Source: Trichostrongylus colubriformis
Taxonomy: Eukaryota > Nematoda > Chromadorea > Rhabditida > Trichostrongylidae
Reading direction: 5' to 3'
Assembly (NCBI GenBank): GCA_963978905.1
Contig: OZ022259.1
Span: 4,712,001 to 4,776,000, forward strand
DNA length: 64,000 nucleotides
The translations under genes were made by a program, and so were the position numbers. Under the pieces are notes generated by a model, which made no database searches, was not told where the DNA came from, and was given only the letters and a program-made list of their open reading frames with translations. The number at the start of each line of letters is the position of its first letter. Position 1 is the first letter of the stretch. Shown one piece after another: positions 36,487 to 48,200 of this stretch.

Positions 36487-36685
36487 ACATGATGTCTCCT
36501 GGCGGCAAGGTGAGTTCATACATGCAAATTCGCGCGAACTTGCGATATGCGATATGGTCATCAAGTGAGATCTGGAAAGCTTTCTTCTTGCTCAGTTCTA
36601 AAGTTCGTCGATGGTCATTCAGGGAGCGAATTGTGCACTTCGCACATGCATCGATCTGGGACGCTGCAGATATACCTGCATAGGT
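36487..36685 (-). CDS. Possible terminal exon, unrecognised protein
   Basis: A minus-strand frame of about 60 codons reads IDACAKCTIRSLNDHRR, then DHIAYRKFARICMYELTL and ends PPGDIM-stop. Immediately after the stop is ACAAATAAA, containing a polyadenylation-type AATAAA. Possible acceptors (TATGCAG) bound the 5' side. The residue composition is protein-like and its plus-strand shadow is not. No upstream exon and no family could be identified. Confidence 0.3.
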
Positions 36686-37058
36686 TTATAAACCTGTCGA
36701 ATCGCTCCTACTGCATACTCTGAAAGGCCTCTCTCGTTCGGTCGGTTTTTCAGTCTTGTTCGTTCATTTTGTTAAGTATCTACATATTCTCTACTTTTGG
36801 AAATACAATTTCCCCTTTCCTTTTTTCTTTTTTTTACATTTCAAGCCTTGACCCTTACGTCAAGATTTCGCACCGCACGTACGACGTGAAACGCGAAGCG
36901 TGCGAGCTAGGAGTGCCGTCTGCGGTTGGTTTCTGAAGCGATTACACGGCAAATACACCCGGCGCTACTTGACATATTGTGTAATTGCTTTGCACCCAGC
37001 TCCCACCGTCTATGCCAGGGTGCACGATCCAAACTGAAGAGTAGTCACCCAAAGGTTT

Positions 37059-37250
37059 TTGCACAGGTTTGGGCGGGAGAGGGAAGATGACTTCGCATTT
37101 CGCGATCATGCGTTTCTGAAGTGTTGCAGCTTCACAATGGAAATCGCAGGATCACATAGTATCGAAGCGGGGAGGTGTGACAACAGCCAAAGAGTTGCGG
37201 ATGGGTGGAACCATATTTTTGTACGAGAAGGGGATTTCACACTAAATTAG
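37059..37250 (+). other. Open plus-strand stretch, unrecognised
   Basis: After an acceptor-like TTTGCACAG at 37067, a 60-codon frame reads FGREREDDFAFRDHAF, LKCCSFTMEIAGSHSIEAG, and ends GDFTLN-stop. It looks more protein-like than its complement, but has no match I know and no partner exon. Confidence 0.2.
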
Positions 37251-37383
37251 CAGGTGTTTTCCCATACTAAAACTCGTTCCCTACGCTTGAGCAAACTTTT
37301 GCATTCTCCGTATTCATAAAAATATACTCCGAAGGTATGAAGTATAAAAGCCGGCGGTAGGGTGTAGGGTGGAGGATTTTACT

Positions 37384-38403
37384 GACAAGGGAGGGTCATC
37401 AGGTCAGTCCGGCCTTTTGCGATGGGATGTATACCACTATACTCGTCTTGGGACGAGAAACTCAAATCTGCCTTCCAAATTTGCGAAACGATTCTGTGAG
37501 CAAAGTTATGAAGGGTAGTCTCCCGACATGGTCGACTCTCTCTCTCTCTCTCGCATGTTCGCATGAGTGGACGTGGAATGCTAGCACAGCAAGGTGAGTT
37601 GTGGTGTACTGGATACGATGGTTGTTTCACAGGAGATGGGTCACAAGTTCGGATCCTTTGTGCGACTGCTCTTTTGCTTTTCTCCCTTCAGCTCATATGA
37701 ACCCAGAAAGTGCGTATTAGTAAGTATTTGAAAGGTTTACCTCTTCATTCAACATCAAGAGGGGACAAAATTTCACGTTTCCTGATTTATGCATTTTTTC
37801 AAGACTTTCATTTATAGAGGGCATATGGTGAATAGGAGATACAAGAATATTTGAAAACCAGTAATTTACGAACACATGTGGTATTCCTGCACAAAGTGGG
37901 CGAAACAGTACAATCTCTCACAGTGTGCACAACGAATAAAGAAAAACAAGGATATAACGTACCACATGCCCTCTATAAATGAAAGTCTTGAAAAATGCAT
38001 AAATCAGGAAACGTGAAATTTTGCCCCCTCTTGATGTTGAATGAAGAGGTATACCTTTCAAATACTTACTAATACGCACTTTCTGGGTTCATATGAGCTG
38101 AAGGGAGAAAAAGCAAAAGAGCAGTCGCACAAAGGATCCGAACTTGCGACCCATTTCCTGGGAAACAACCATCGTATCCAGTACACCACAACTCACCTTG
38201 CTGTGCTAGCATTCCACGTCCACTCATGCGAACATGCGAGAGAGAGAGAGTCGACCATGTCGGGAGACTACCCTTCATAACTTTGCTCACAGAATCGTTT
38301 CGCAAATTTGGAAGGCAGATTTGAGTTTCTCGTCCCAAGACGAGTACAGTGGTATACATCCCATCGCAAAAGGCCGGACTGACTTGATGACCCTCCCTTG
38401 TGA
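37384..38403. repeat. Near-perfect inverted repeat, ~445-bp arms
   Basis: Arm 37384-37829 mirrors arm 37961-38403; the loop is about 131 bp. The arms contain a CT microsatellite, and in the left arm GTGGTGTACTGGATACG (37602-37618, A-box-like) and GTTCGGATCC (37647-37656, B-box-like). The pair may be two head-to-head tRNA-related SINEs. The 83- and 79-residue ORFs on opposite strands are the same sequence read twice. It lies about 0.8 kb 5' of the first located rpc-1 exon. Confidence 0.85.
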
Positions 38404-38465
38404 GACAGTCATGTGCAGCCATCTGTTGCACCCCCATGTTACACAAAGCCGATAGCAGGCAGTGT

Positions 38466-38640
38466 TCATAGTTCGCGACATGGGCGATTACACGATCAGG
38501 CGATTAGGCTAATATGGAGCAGATGAGAATCGACTTTTCGGTGGACCACCTTAATCGCCTGATCGTCTAATCGATATGCATCTTTTCCTTGTTGCCTGAT
38601 CGCTAAATCGCATATGTGATCGCCAACTTTGAACACTACC
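38466..38640. repeat. Short TIR element
   Basis: The left end GTTCATAGTTCGCGACATGG and right end GATCGCCAACTTTGAAC are an imperfect inverted pair. Internal ATCAGGCGATTA blocks are also inverted. A smaller foldback with GTTCAGAGTTCGC ends lies at 20050-20152 and is probably related. Confidence 0.5.
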
Positions 38641-39218
38641 TAAGAGAGAAAATATCGTCGCACCAGTGAGGGTGGGCATTTCTACATGTCAGTAATAAGT
38701 ACTGGGCGTTACAAGAAATCCCGTTATCCATCTCGATCAACGTCCATTCCTACCTTCTCACCAAGGGGGACCTTGCACGCGACCGCTTCGGCTGTCGCGG
38801 CCGCATTTCGAAAATCAAGCTGCACTCTGATGCAATCACGATTTTGCCTCACTGTTCTAATGGGCAATGGGCAAGACTCAATTTCGTGAGTCAGATTTGG
38901 CAAGAAAAGTGTGAGTTCCTTTATTATTATTTATTTTAGGTTATGTTTCTTCATATGTGACGGCTTTGACGGCCCTGTTTTTATTCTACATAAGTGTACC
39001 TCACTGGTCAGCGTACCAGTTTTTGTTCAGGGCTTAACTTTTCTGTTTGGCTGTTTGGTGTTTTGGGATGTTCGGTTTTCATTATGCTAATGCTTGTTGT
39101 TCTCTCTCTTACTAATAGTGCGCCTTGAGCGCATGATAAATAAGTAAATAAATTGATGTAGGTGTTGGTGAAACAAATGTTGCATTCTAATTTTATTTTC
39201 TTTAAAGTCATATTTTAG

Positions 39219-42200
39219 AGGTGGAGTACAGTTCAACACTGGCAGCAGTCAGTTTATTCGCCAAACATCTCATATCCAAGTCTTGAATAGTCGTCTGTAT
39301 GAGAGGAAGGAATAGGAAGGAGGACGTCAGTCAAGGGTGGGCCGCTTGATCAACGGTTGGTGAGTGCACTAAGTTTTTTTTATATTTCCCTTTTAAACTT
39401 TGCCTCCCAAAAAATACTATCATTGTGATCTTTTCCATACTATTCTGCCACTATCTATGGTTTAGAATTTATAGGGGGCCTCATAGGCAATCTCTGGAAA
39501 ACCCTTTGCGCATAATTCCAGTAATACAAGGCAGTAAATGCATTAAATAACCGATAAGTACATTTGTCATGGTGTCAGAATATAGTTTTTGATAGAATTG
39601 ACTCCCTATGATTTCCGAGATTGGAATGGACTTAAACATTCTTATCCAGGGTTCATCCAATAACTATTGCCAGTGCAAGACCTGCGATGGTAATTTTGCC
39701 AGCTGTGTCGGACATTTCGGCTATGTGGATCTTGCATTTCCGGTTTTTCATGTAGGATATTTCAAATTCACCATACAAGTACTCCAATGCATATGCAAGG
39801 TATGTGGTGTCTTCATCGATTATGTGTGTTTATTTCGCGCCATTATTTTTCGAATTATCCAATGAGCTCTAAGTTTGTATTTTTTTATCGAAAGCGTGTT
39901 GGTCTCTACAGGGTGCGACAGAAGTATCGACCGCTTAACCACGCCTTATGCCATCGGATGCAGGACCGTCGTCTAAAATATCTCTATACTCTCGTCAGAA
40001 CAGATTATAGTGAATCGGCATAGTTAGGAGTAGTGCAAGCATCGCTCTACAAGATACTTAAAAACGATGAGAGCGGGTTAGAATTCGAACTGATTGCTGA
40101 TCGTTGCTGCGAGGCGCCCATCGGTGTGCATGCTAAAAAACCGGGTCTTCCGTGAAGTAGGACAAGTTGATGGGGCAAACCTTCGTCCCAGTCCGACAGT
40201 CGCGAAGTCTGACTATGGCCTAATAGCATAGCTTGCACAGCCTTCGTATTCAATGGATTTTCTCATTTTTGTGAGACGGTTTCCTGCGACCCACTGCAGC
40301 GACTCACTGCAGATCCTTTTCCTGCCACCGTCTTACTCATTATGATCAATTTCCAAAGGGGATCGCTTGTTGACCGTGCTAATGGACTTCGTGTTGACCT
40401 TCTCTCCTCTTCATATTGGTCAAGCTGGGTGGGGGTGGATCGGTCGAATTTTCGCTTCGCGGCGTCGCACTCGCCGTGCCGTCAGCACGAATTGCTAAAG
40501 TTGGTAGGAATTCGGCTCAGCCAATTTTGCTGCTCTCTGTATGTACAATATACTGATAGCTTGTCGTGATCATATCAGAAAGTGAACAAATAAAGACTAT
40601 TTTTGTAGCGAACGCTAAGCGATTTTGAGTTGTGGTGCTTTGCATTGAAAGGTTGGGCTACGTTTGTATCGTTGCCATTTTTTTCAAAAGTGTGTGGTAG
40701 TATAATAATATAGTGCTGGCGACTAATAGTGCTCGGGAAAATATCGGGTTCCGATTTAGACATTTCAACTCGTTTCTTGTTTTTTAGAATTGTGCTAATC
40801 TTCTACTGACCGAGAATCAACGACTGCATTTCCTCAGACAAGTAGCTACTCCCGATTTCAACTACTTACAGCGAAAAGCTCTCCACAAGAGCATTGTCAC
40901 GGCATGCAAAAAGACTACTTTTTGTCCAAAATGCGGAGAGAAGAATGGTATGAAAATTGCACGTATTTTGAAGGTTCCTACTTTACATTTTTCACCTTCG
41001 CGAAGCTTCTTTAGGCCTAGCTGAGTTAGACATAATACTAGTCGGTACGAGCGGGTAAGTATAGAAACCATTCTTAAATATTCCCACGCGAGTGAAGGCT
41101 GCTAAATTTCTCAAGAGATACTTGATACCGCAGAGGGTTCTATGAAAAAATAACGGTTGAGCGGAAGTTAACTCCATAAGTAACAGCAGCATTGATAAAG
41201 TAGCTGTTTCACCTTTAGTACGTTCACAAAGATCGTTTATGTAATATTTTACGATGATAAGTGATGGAATTCAGGGATCGTGCGCAAGGCTACGGGAACG
41301 ATACTGAAAATTGTCTATCGATATGGAACACCTGAATGCAAGGTAGATCTACCGTAACATTTTGTGCAGGAAAATATTTTAACTTTCACGCGTATATTAT
41401 TTCTTCCCAAAAATCTTTCTTTTTTTTCTGGAGCTTTGCTTCGATCGCTAAACTTTTTCTGCAATCCTCTGGCTGATTTTTTATATGTATTTGTTTGACA
41501 CGTAGTTTTTCATGAGGATTATGAGGATGATCTATCTTTAATTTGAAAAACTTCATCGTTAGGGGACTGATTACGACAGAGATCCCCGAGATTCACATTC
41601 GCAATCATTACGACAGATTGATTAGCTTTAGACAGATTCCTTCACACGGTGTCTTTAAACGCTCTCAGGCGTGGTACCGCTAGCTGTCACCTACTGTGAC
41701 TTAGTGTTGTTCGCCTTGAACTCTTCATCTATCGAAACTCCCGAAGACCCTGGTGTTACCTTATTATCATCAAATGACAGATTTAGTCGATGTTTATTTT
41801 AGACGCAGCTCGTTGAAGAGCTTTTGAGTGCTTTTGCATCTCACTAAATCGTCACACTTTACAGATATCCGAATACTCAGCTGCTATGGAGGCAAACTCA
41901 GGAATCCGCGATTTTCTCTACAGTTCGAAATTCATCCTGCTGAATCCCTTAAGAGTTCAGAAATTGTTCAGCAATGTAATGAAAGAGGTAAATTCCTCAG
42001 AGTTTCTTCTGTTTCTTTTCACTGAAAGGACTCTCTTGTCATTTTTGGTGAAACCTGCCTTTTCAGGACATTCCTATCTTAATGGTATGCTTTGCGGAAG
42101 ATAGACATCCGAACAATCTTTTGCTTACTAGGATTCCCGTGCCTCCAGTTTGTATTCGACCATCAGTTCCATCAGGTGGTGTCGAAGCCATAATACTATC

Positions 42201-45200
42201 CCATATGGAAAATATAAACCTTTCAAAAATTGATAGAAATGGGAACTGGTTCAACGGAAGACGATTTAACCATGAAACTTGCTGAAATCATCCTCATCAA
42301 TGACGTACTCCAAAAGCACAAGGAAGGTGGTGCACCTGTGAAAACCGTCATGGAAACTTGGGATCATCTGCAGGTGATTTTCACTAGTGAAGCATAGTCA
42401 AGAACTGCACAGGAGAAACTTTTCAGATACAAGTTGCATTGTATTTTAATGGTGAATTGTCTGGTTTGTCGCAAGAGCTACAACTAAAGAAGGTATGTCA
42501 TTCTATGGAAGACTTTGAGTATTTGAGGCTTTTCCTGTGGGTATGTTCTGTTCGGGTGTGATGGTTGCGATATCATTCCTCTCCGCGACGTACAGTACAG
42601 GGCAATGCGCGCAAGCGAGGTATGCCATGCGTGGTTAGGTCCTAAGGCGATTACGAATTGAATAAAACCCATGGTAGAGGAATCGCTTTGGGATACAAAT
42701 ACATGGCGCCTGGTAAGAAGTCCTTTCCTAACGATACACACCCGTTAATGATCCTTGACTGCCATCAAATATCGATGATTGGTATGTTTTCCAGCCCTTT
42801 CGAGGTCTGACTCAACGTCTGAAGGGTAAGCATGGTCGTTTCCGTGGCAACTTATCAGGAAAACGAGTGGATTACTCAGCCAGAACTGTAAGTATTTTCG
42901 AACTGCGGAACAGTAGATTCGCTGAAGCTGGTCATTCTACCACTGTTTCCGCCCTCACCACCCTGTTGTACCGCAAGCGTACTTCGGCTATGATGTGGTT
43001 GCAATTTTTCGAAATTAAAAATAATTATTTTTGTCGTGTGACTCACTGGTAAATTCAATCCTGGAGTGAGTTAAACGTAATCGTCAATAGAGGTAAATTT
43101 TGAAGGTTCAAAATCAGGAGTAGGTTGTAAGTTGTTTCTAGAAAACGCATGTTCAAGATACTAGCTGATGATCCACCCCTGGGAGCAAAAGGCGATGGGG
43201 GTAATTAGGATCCATTTTGAAATCATCCAGTAAATCGGTGACGTTATACAGTAACACTACTTACTTAGCACGTAATAACAATCAGTAACTCTCATAAAAC
43301 TGAGCTAAGTAGCTATCATTCTGGCACTGGCACAGCACCAGATTGTGACAATGGACTTGAATAAATGAAATAATTGACAGTCGTTTCTATCCTCAAAGGT
43401 GATATCGCCTGATCCGAATTTGCGTGTCGATGAGGTTGGTATACCGCTTCAAGTGGCTGTCACTTTGACATTTCCTGAAATCGTCAATGACCACAATATT
43501 GAAAATATGAGGAAGCTTGTTGTTTCTGGACCTGATGTTCATCCTGGTGCTAACTATGTTATCGATCGTGTCTCTGGAGTAAAGCAACTGCTCAGGTTAG
43601 TTCATATTTTTATTTCACGAAATGATTGGAGAAGTTTCATTGGTGGGTTTTGGTTCCCGTCAATATTCTGCACATGTAATGTCGGTTAATGCCAGCAGCT
43701 GGATGGTATCTGTGCAGTTCAGAAGCACCTGCGCACCCAACGACTGTAAGGCTGCTTTCATACCCATCTGGATGGGATTTTTGGATTTTTAGCTTCAAGA
43801 AAAAGATACATATCTGTTGGGGAAATGGAAGTATTTAGGTACCCGCGATTTGGGATTTTGAGGGATTCACATTAGGGATAAGGTACGTATCGATGGAGAA
43901 AATCAGCGTATCCGTGTATGCACGATTTGGCATTTTTGGCGGATCGGCGTATCCGCTATTTTGGACATTGCCACAGGGCAAAAAATCAAGAAGCCGCCCG
44001 CAGCGAGTGCGAGTCGTTTGCAGCTTTATTTGTTGAAACAGCAACAACAACATAGGCGAACTTCCGAAGCTTTAAAACTGCAATCTCTGAAGATCCCTCA
44101 CGTTACCAGCCCATTGCGTCATGAGCGGAATTCCAAACGACTCGCACTGATGGCGCCGCGAGTGCGACACCGCGAAGCGATTTTTGTCACAAGTGCACAC
44201 ACCCTATGCCATAATGCATGTAGAGTGACGTGGTGGTAGGTGGCGTCGCCAAAAAATTCCGAATCGCGTGTAATCCGATATGCCGATCCGCCGAGCCGCC
44301 GAAATCCCTTTCAGTCGGGTATGAATGCAGCCGGGTGGGGTGAATTACGTCAAATAATCGCGTCAGCGGCGTCGCACTCGCGGCGCCACCAGTACCACTT
44401 GCGAATCGATTTTGCCTTTGGGAGCCCGGCAGAGCATGGCTGCGTCACCTCTGCACATGCGCATCCACCCATGCCACACTGCTCCCTGCACCCACGCCAC
44501 CCTGCCTCATCCACCCTTACCACACTCTCTCGCTTGAAGGCTGCCAGCACTGCCACTGGCACTCGCACCCGCCGCTGGCGGCGACGCGGTTTTTTGGCGC
44601 AATTCCCCCACCCGAATGCAGCCTAAGCACTAAAATTGGCTTATATGATTACGGCCTATGCGGCTTGCAACAGAAAGTCGAGTGTCATTTGATTCGTGGT
44701 GTTTTCTTGGCTCACTCAGACCCAGCGCACGTGCAACACCTTGTTTTTTATCCCGGTCCCAAATGGGCAGGCTGGCTACTGTGCGGTTGCGTATACGGTT
44801 GCATTCATATTCTGCGGGTTTTGCGGCGACGCGCTATATTTATAATTGTACCCCAATCGCATTTCATGTGCTGAATATTCGGTCTTCTTCTTTGTCATAT
44901 TTTTCTTTCGTCCTGGCGATTATTTCCGGTTTTTATCGCTGCGGCTTGAAATATTCGTTGAGTCGAAATGAAACGCGATAGTACTACCAGTTATGAATAC
45001 AGCGCGTGCAGCAGGTGTCGTCCATGCAGCTGTCAACTCGCTCGGCGAGCGCGTCGCAGAGTATGAGTGCAACCTATTTCATCGTTTAGTCGTCTTATGT
45101 CGACATGTAGCAGAAATCGTCCACTGCTAATGTCAAATTTCGTGGTTTTCTTCAGCAATAGGGTGTTTGTCCTCCGAGGCAACTGAATAAAAACAAGCGG

Positions 45201-48200
45201 AACAGCATAAAAGCACGAAATGAACAAGAGGAGGTTCCCTAGTGAACAATCGGTCTCCGGGGTTGTCGACATATGAAACGTTTCCCAATTCTACAAAAGA
45301 ATCCCTAAAGCAATGTGGAGATAATCATGAGGCCGCATTTGGGTCGTTTCGGTTGCATCGCTCCAGTGTCTGACTATTCTTCAAACTTCTCGTGTCACTG
45401 GGAATCCTTGTTTGTCTTTCCAACCGCGAGCTAGAGGCGCTCTTCAGGGGGTGCCAAGAAAAGTATTTTTTTTTCTCCGCTTTCCACTCCACATTAGTCG
45501 AACTTCAGCGAATTCTGCCAAGGTATTCCATCCCCAAATTCAAGAGCACACCTCATACTATCATTAAACTCGGTGGGAGCCTATTGCACGAGCACGATCG
45601 CGAGCATATTCCGAGTGAGCATAATGTGTCACCTCAACGCGGCAAAATCCGAGATTTCGTCACTTTCGTTCACAACCTTGCTAAGGTCCGCTCACTCTGG
45701 GTACCTGAAGGGATTCATATTGGGTGGTGCCCTTAAAGGAATCGTCCACGGAAAATGCGTTTTTGTGTTACCCATACGTTTACGTTGTATTTACCTAATG
45801 TGGACCTAGCAAAAGTTTCGTAAACAGTCCCACTCTCCCTTTCCAACGGCGGCGGACCACGGGACGAGGCTTTTACTCTTAGGCCCCGCCCACTGGGACC
45901 GCACTTTGTGGTGCTGTATCTCAGCCAGATTCGCATTTTTTCGCGTGAAATTTTGCATGAGGCCCACATTAGGCAAGTACAACATAAACGTATGGGTAAC
46001 ACAAAAACGCATTTTCCGTGGACGATTCCTTTATGTATCCCGTTTTTCCAGGCTCCCAACACCCTTCATTTTAAAAACCAAAATGCGCCATTGTCACTGA
46101 ATTCCCTCAGGGGACAGGTTTGAGGCATGAAAAATGATACCTCGGATCATAGCAGCCTTGTCCAAGCAGCAAGGGCTCTGTGACTTCCATAATCCGAAGG
46201 GCCAATCCTTAGGAGGCTTCCCACAAAAGACCTACCACGGAACCTGGCTCCACTGTTTTAAGCGCACCATGATATCATATGTGCTCCAAAGCCCGACTGC
46301 GCCGACTGACGGCTCGTTCTGACGAATGTGAAAGTAGTGAGCCGTGGCTTGTTCCTGCTTTTGGAGGAACACTTGAGGAAAGTTCTGCCCCGACACTTTT
46401 ATCTCTTTCGTGTCCTTATGTTTTGTATACTTGCCGGATGTGAGCCAAATTCCTTCCGAAAAATTCCGTTATTTCGGCACCGCCTGTATATAGGTGGACC
46501 TGAAGCGATTGCTGTATCTTGCACCTTATTCTGCGCGGAATCGCCTTAGTACCCACCTACGTACGCCTCCTAGCTCACGCGCACCCCGCAGCGTGCCGCA
46601 GTGCGAAATTCTGTTCTAGCCGTACTCACCCCGCTTGCAGATACAGTAACCGCGAAAGTTGTGCCAAAAACTTGAAAAGTGGTGATGTGGTGGAACGTCA
46701 CCTAGACACTAATGATATTGTACTGTTCAATCGTCAACCATCTCTTCATAAAGTTTCAATAATGTGTCATCGTGTGAGAGTCATGCCTGGAAAAACGTTC
46801 AGGTAGGCATCAGAAGTTCCTCAGAGATTTCATCGATTTCCACGTGAGTCTTTAGATTCAACGAATGTGTATGTACTCCGTACAATGCTGATTTTGATGG
46901 TGATGAAATGAATTTACACGTGCCGCAGACACAAGAGGCAAGAGCCGAGGCCAGTGTACTGATGGGCTTGAAAAGTAATCTTGTTACTCCGAGATCTGGA
47001 GAGCCGTTGGTGGCTGCTATTCAGGTATAATTTTAATTGATTTGCAGTGAAAATCCTACATTTTAGGTACTGAGTTTTCGCTACACACAAGTATTTCTTA
47101 AATTTCTTCCTCCAGTTTTTTTTGTTTTTATCGTTTTTCAAGACATTAATAATCCGGGAATAGAATACTGCCGTGCGACAGACCAAGGCGCAAATATTTT
47201 GACTGCTTTTTTCGGCATTGGCTGCTCTGCTTTTTTTCGGCATTGGCTGCTCTTGGTCTTTTTCGAGCGCGAACCTAATGCTCTTTGTTTTTTGAGCACT
47301 TCCTCTCAGAGACGTCCATGCTGGTTAAAGGAACCGGAAGGGGTCCGAAACAAGAGGAAGATGCAAGAAATGAGCATTGTGTAATGAACACTGAAGGTCA
47401 GAAGCGATAATCGGCGAAAAAACCCGGATTCAAGAGCGCGACGCTGCGCTGTGTATTCGCATCGCATTCGCATCAACACACTGACTTTCCGAGTTGTCCG
47501 CTGTACGGGACGGGCTGCGGGCCAAAGTTAGTTGTAGCACCTGACTCCCAGCGCAGTTAAGTGGTCATTTCCAACTACATTAGCATTCATTTAGGAACAT
47601 CTAGAAACAATATAAAAAAGAACTAAGAGAAGTGTAAGACAAACAAATTTATAATATTAGGTTGATTCATAATAAATCGGACAAATGGTAGTGATGATTT
47701 CTAGAGATCATAACTCAGTAACGAATTAACGAAAATGGACGCGCGAGGTACCGTTGGAATGAGTATGAAAAGCTCTTCAAAGTACCGCAAAATAATCACT
47801 CCAAAGTAAATTCATTCCGCCACAATGCCGCACGATTTCAAGCGGTCCTGAGACCACATCCGCAACGTCATACTTTTTATATCGCTATCTGGCCAGGAAC
47901 CCGCGGATATCGGCAGACGTCTGATAGAAGTTCACAAGGAGCATGCCCCCGGCAGAACTACACTGTAGTTGTAGCATTCGAAGATTGCGTCAGGCGACTA
48001 TTCCATCGAAGACGAAAACCGCGGTTGGTGGAGCGTACACGGCGTAGAGTACTGGGAGCTGCTCGATGAAGGTACCACAGTATCCGCCGACGTCTACGTT
48101 CGTCAATTACGAGAATTGAAGGCCAATGTCCAAAGTTCGCTACGGCGGCGGTCACATGTCTACTTCCAGCACGACAACGTGTTTACTTCCACAGACCGCA

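Larger units (their letters stand above)
43596..46640 (+). other. rpc-1 intron 10, 3,045 bp, packed with repeats
   Basis: Contains a partial 4891-family MITE (43985-44190), a MULE-like MITE (44333-44613), a 1-kb repeat copy (45446-46502) with its own nested MITE (45737-46034), and a CG-rich repeat copy (46558-46620) ending 20 bp before the exon 11 acceptor. All ORFs listed in this interval are repeat shadows. Confidence 0.8.

Noticed and set aside
37379..38280. Two separate genes on opposite strands with the same peptide
   Set aside because: They are the two arms of one inverted repeat. The peptide includes a run coded by a CT microsatellite.
39895..40262. Second Tc1/mariner element beginning CAGGGTGCGACAG
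   Set aside because: The start resembles a transposon end, but I found no matching inverted end or transposase fragment.
44240..44626. 128-residue ORF in rpc-1 intron 10
   Set aside because: It coincides with MULE-like MITE copy b and has the same His/Pro-rich shadow composition as frames in copies c and d.
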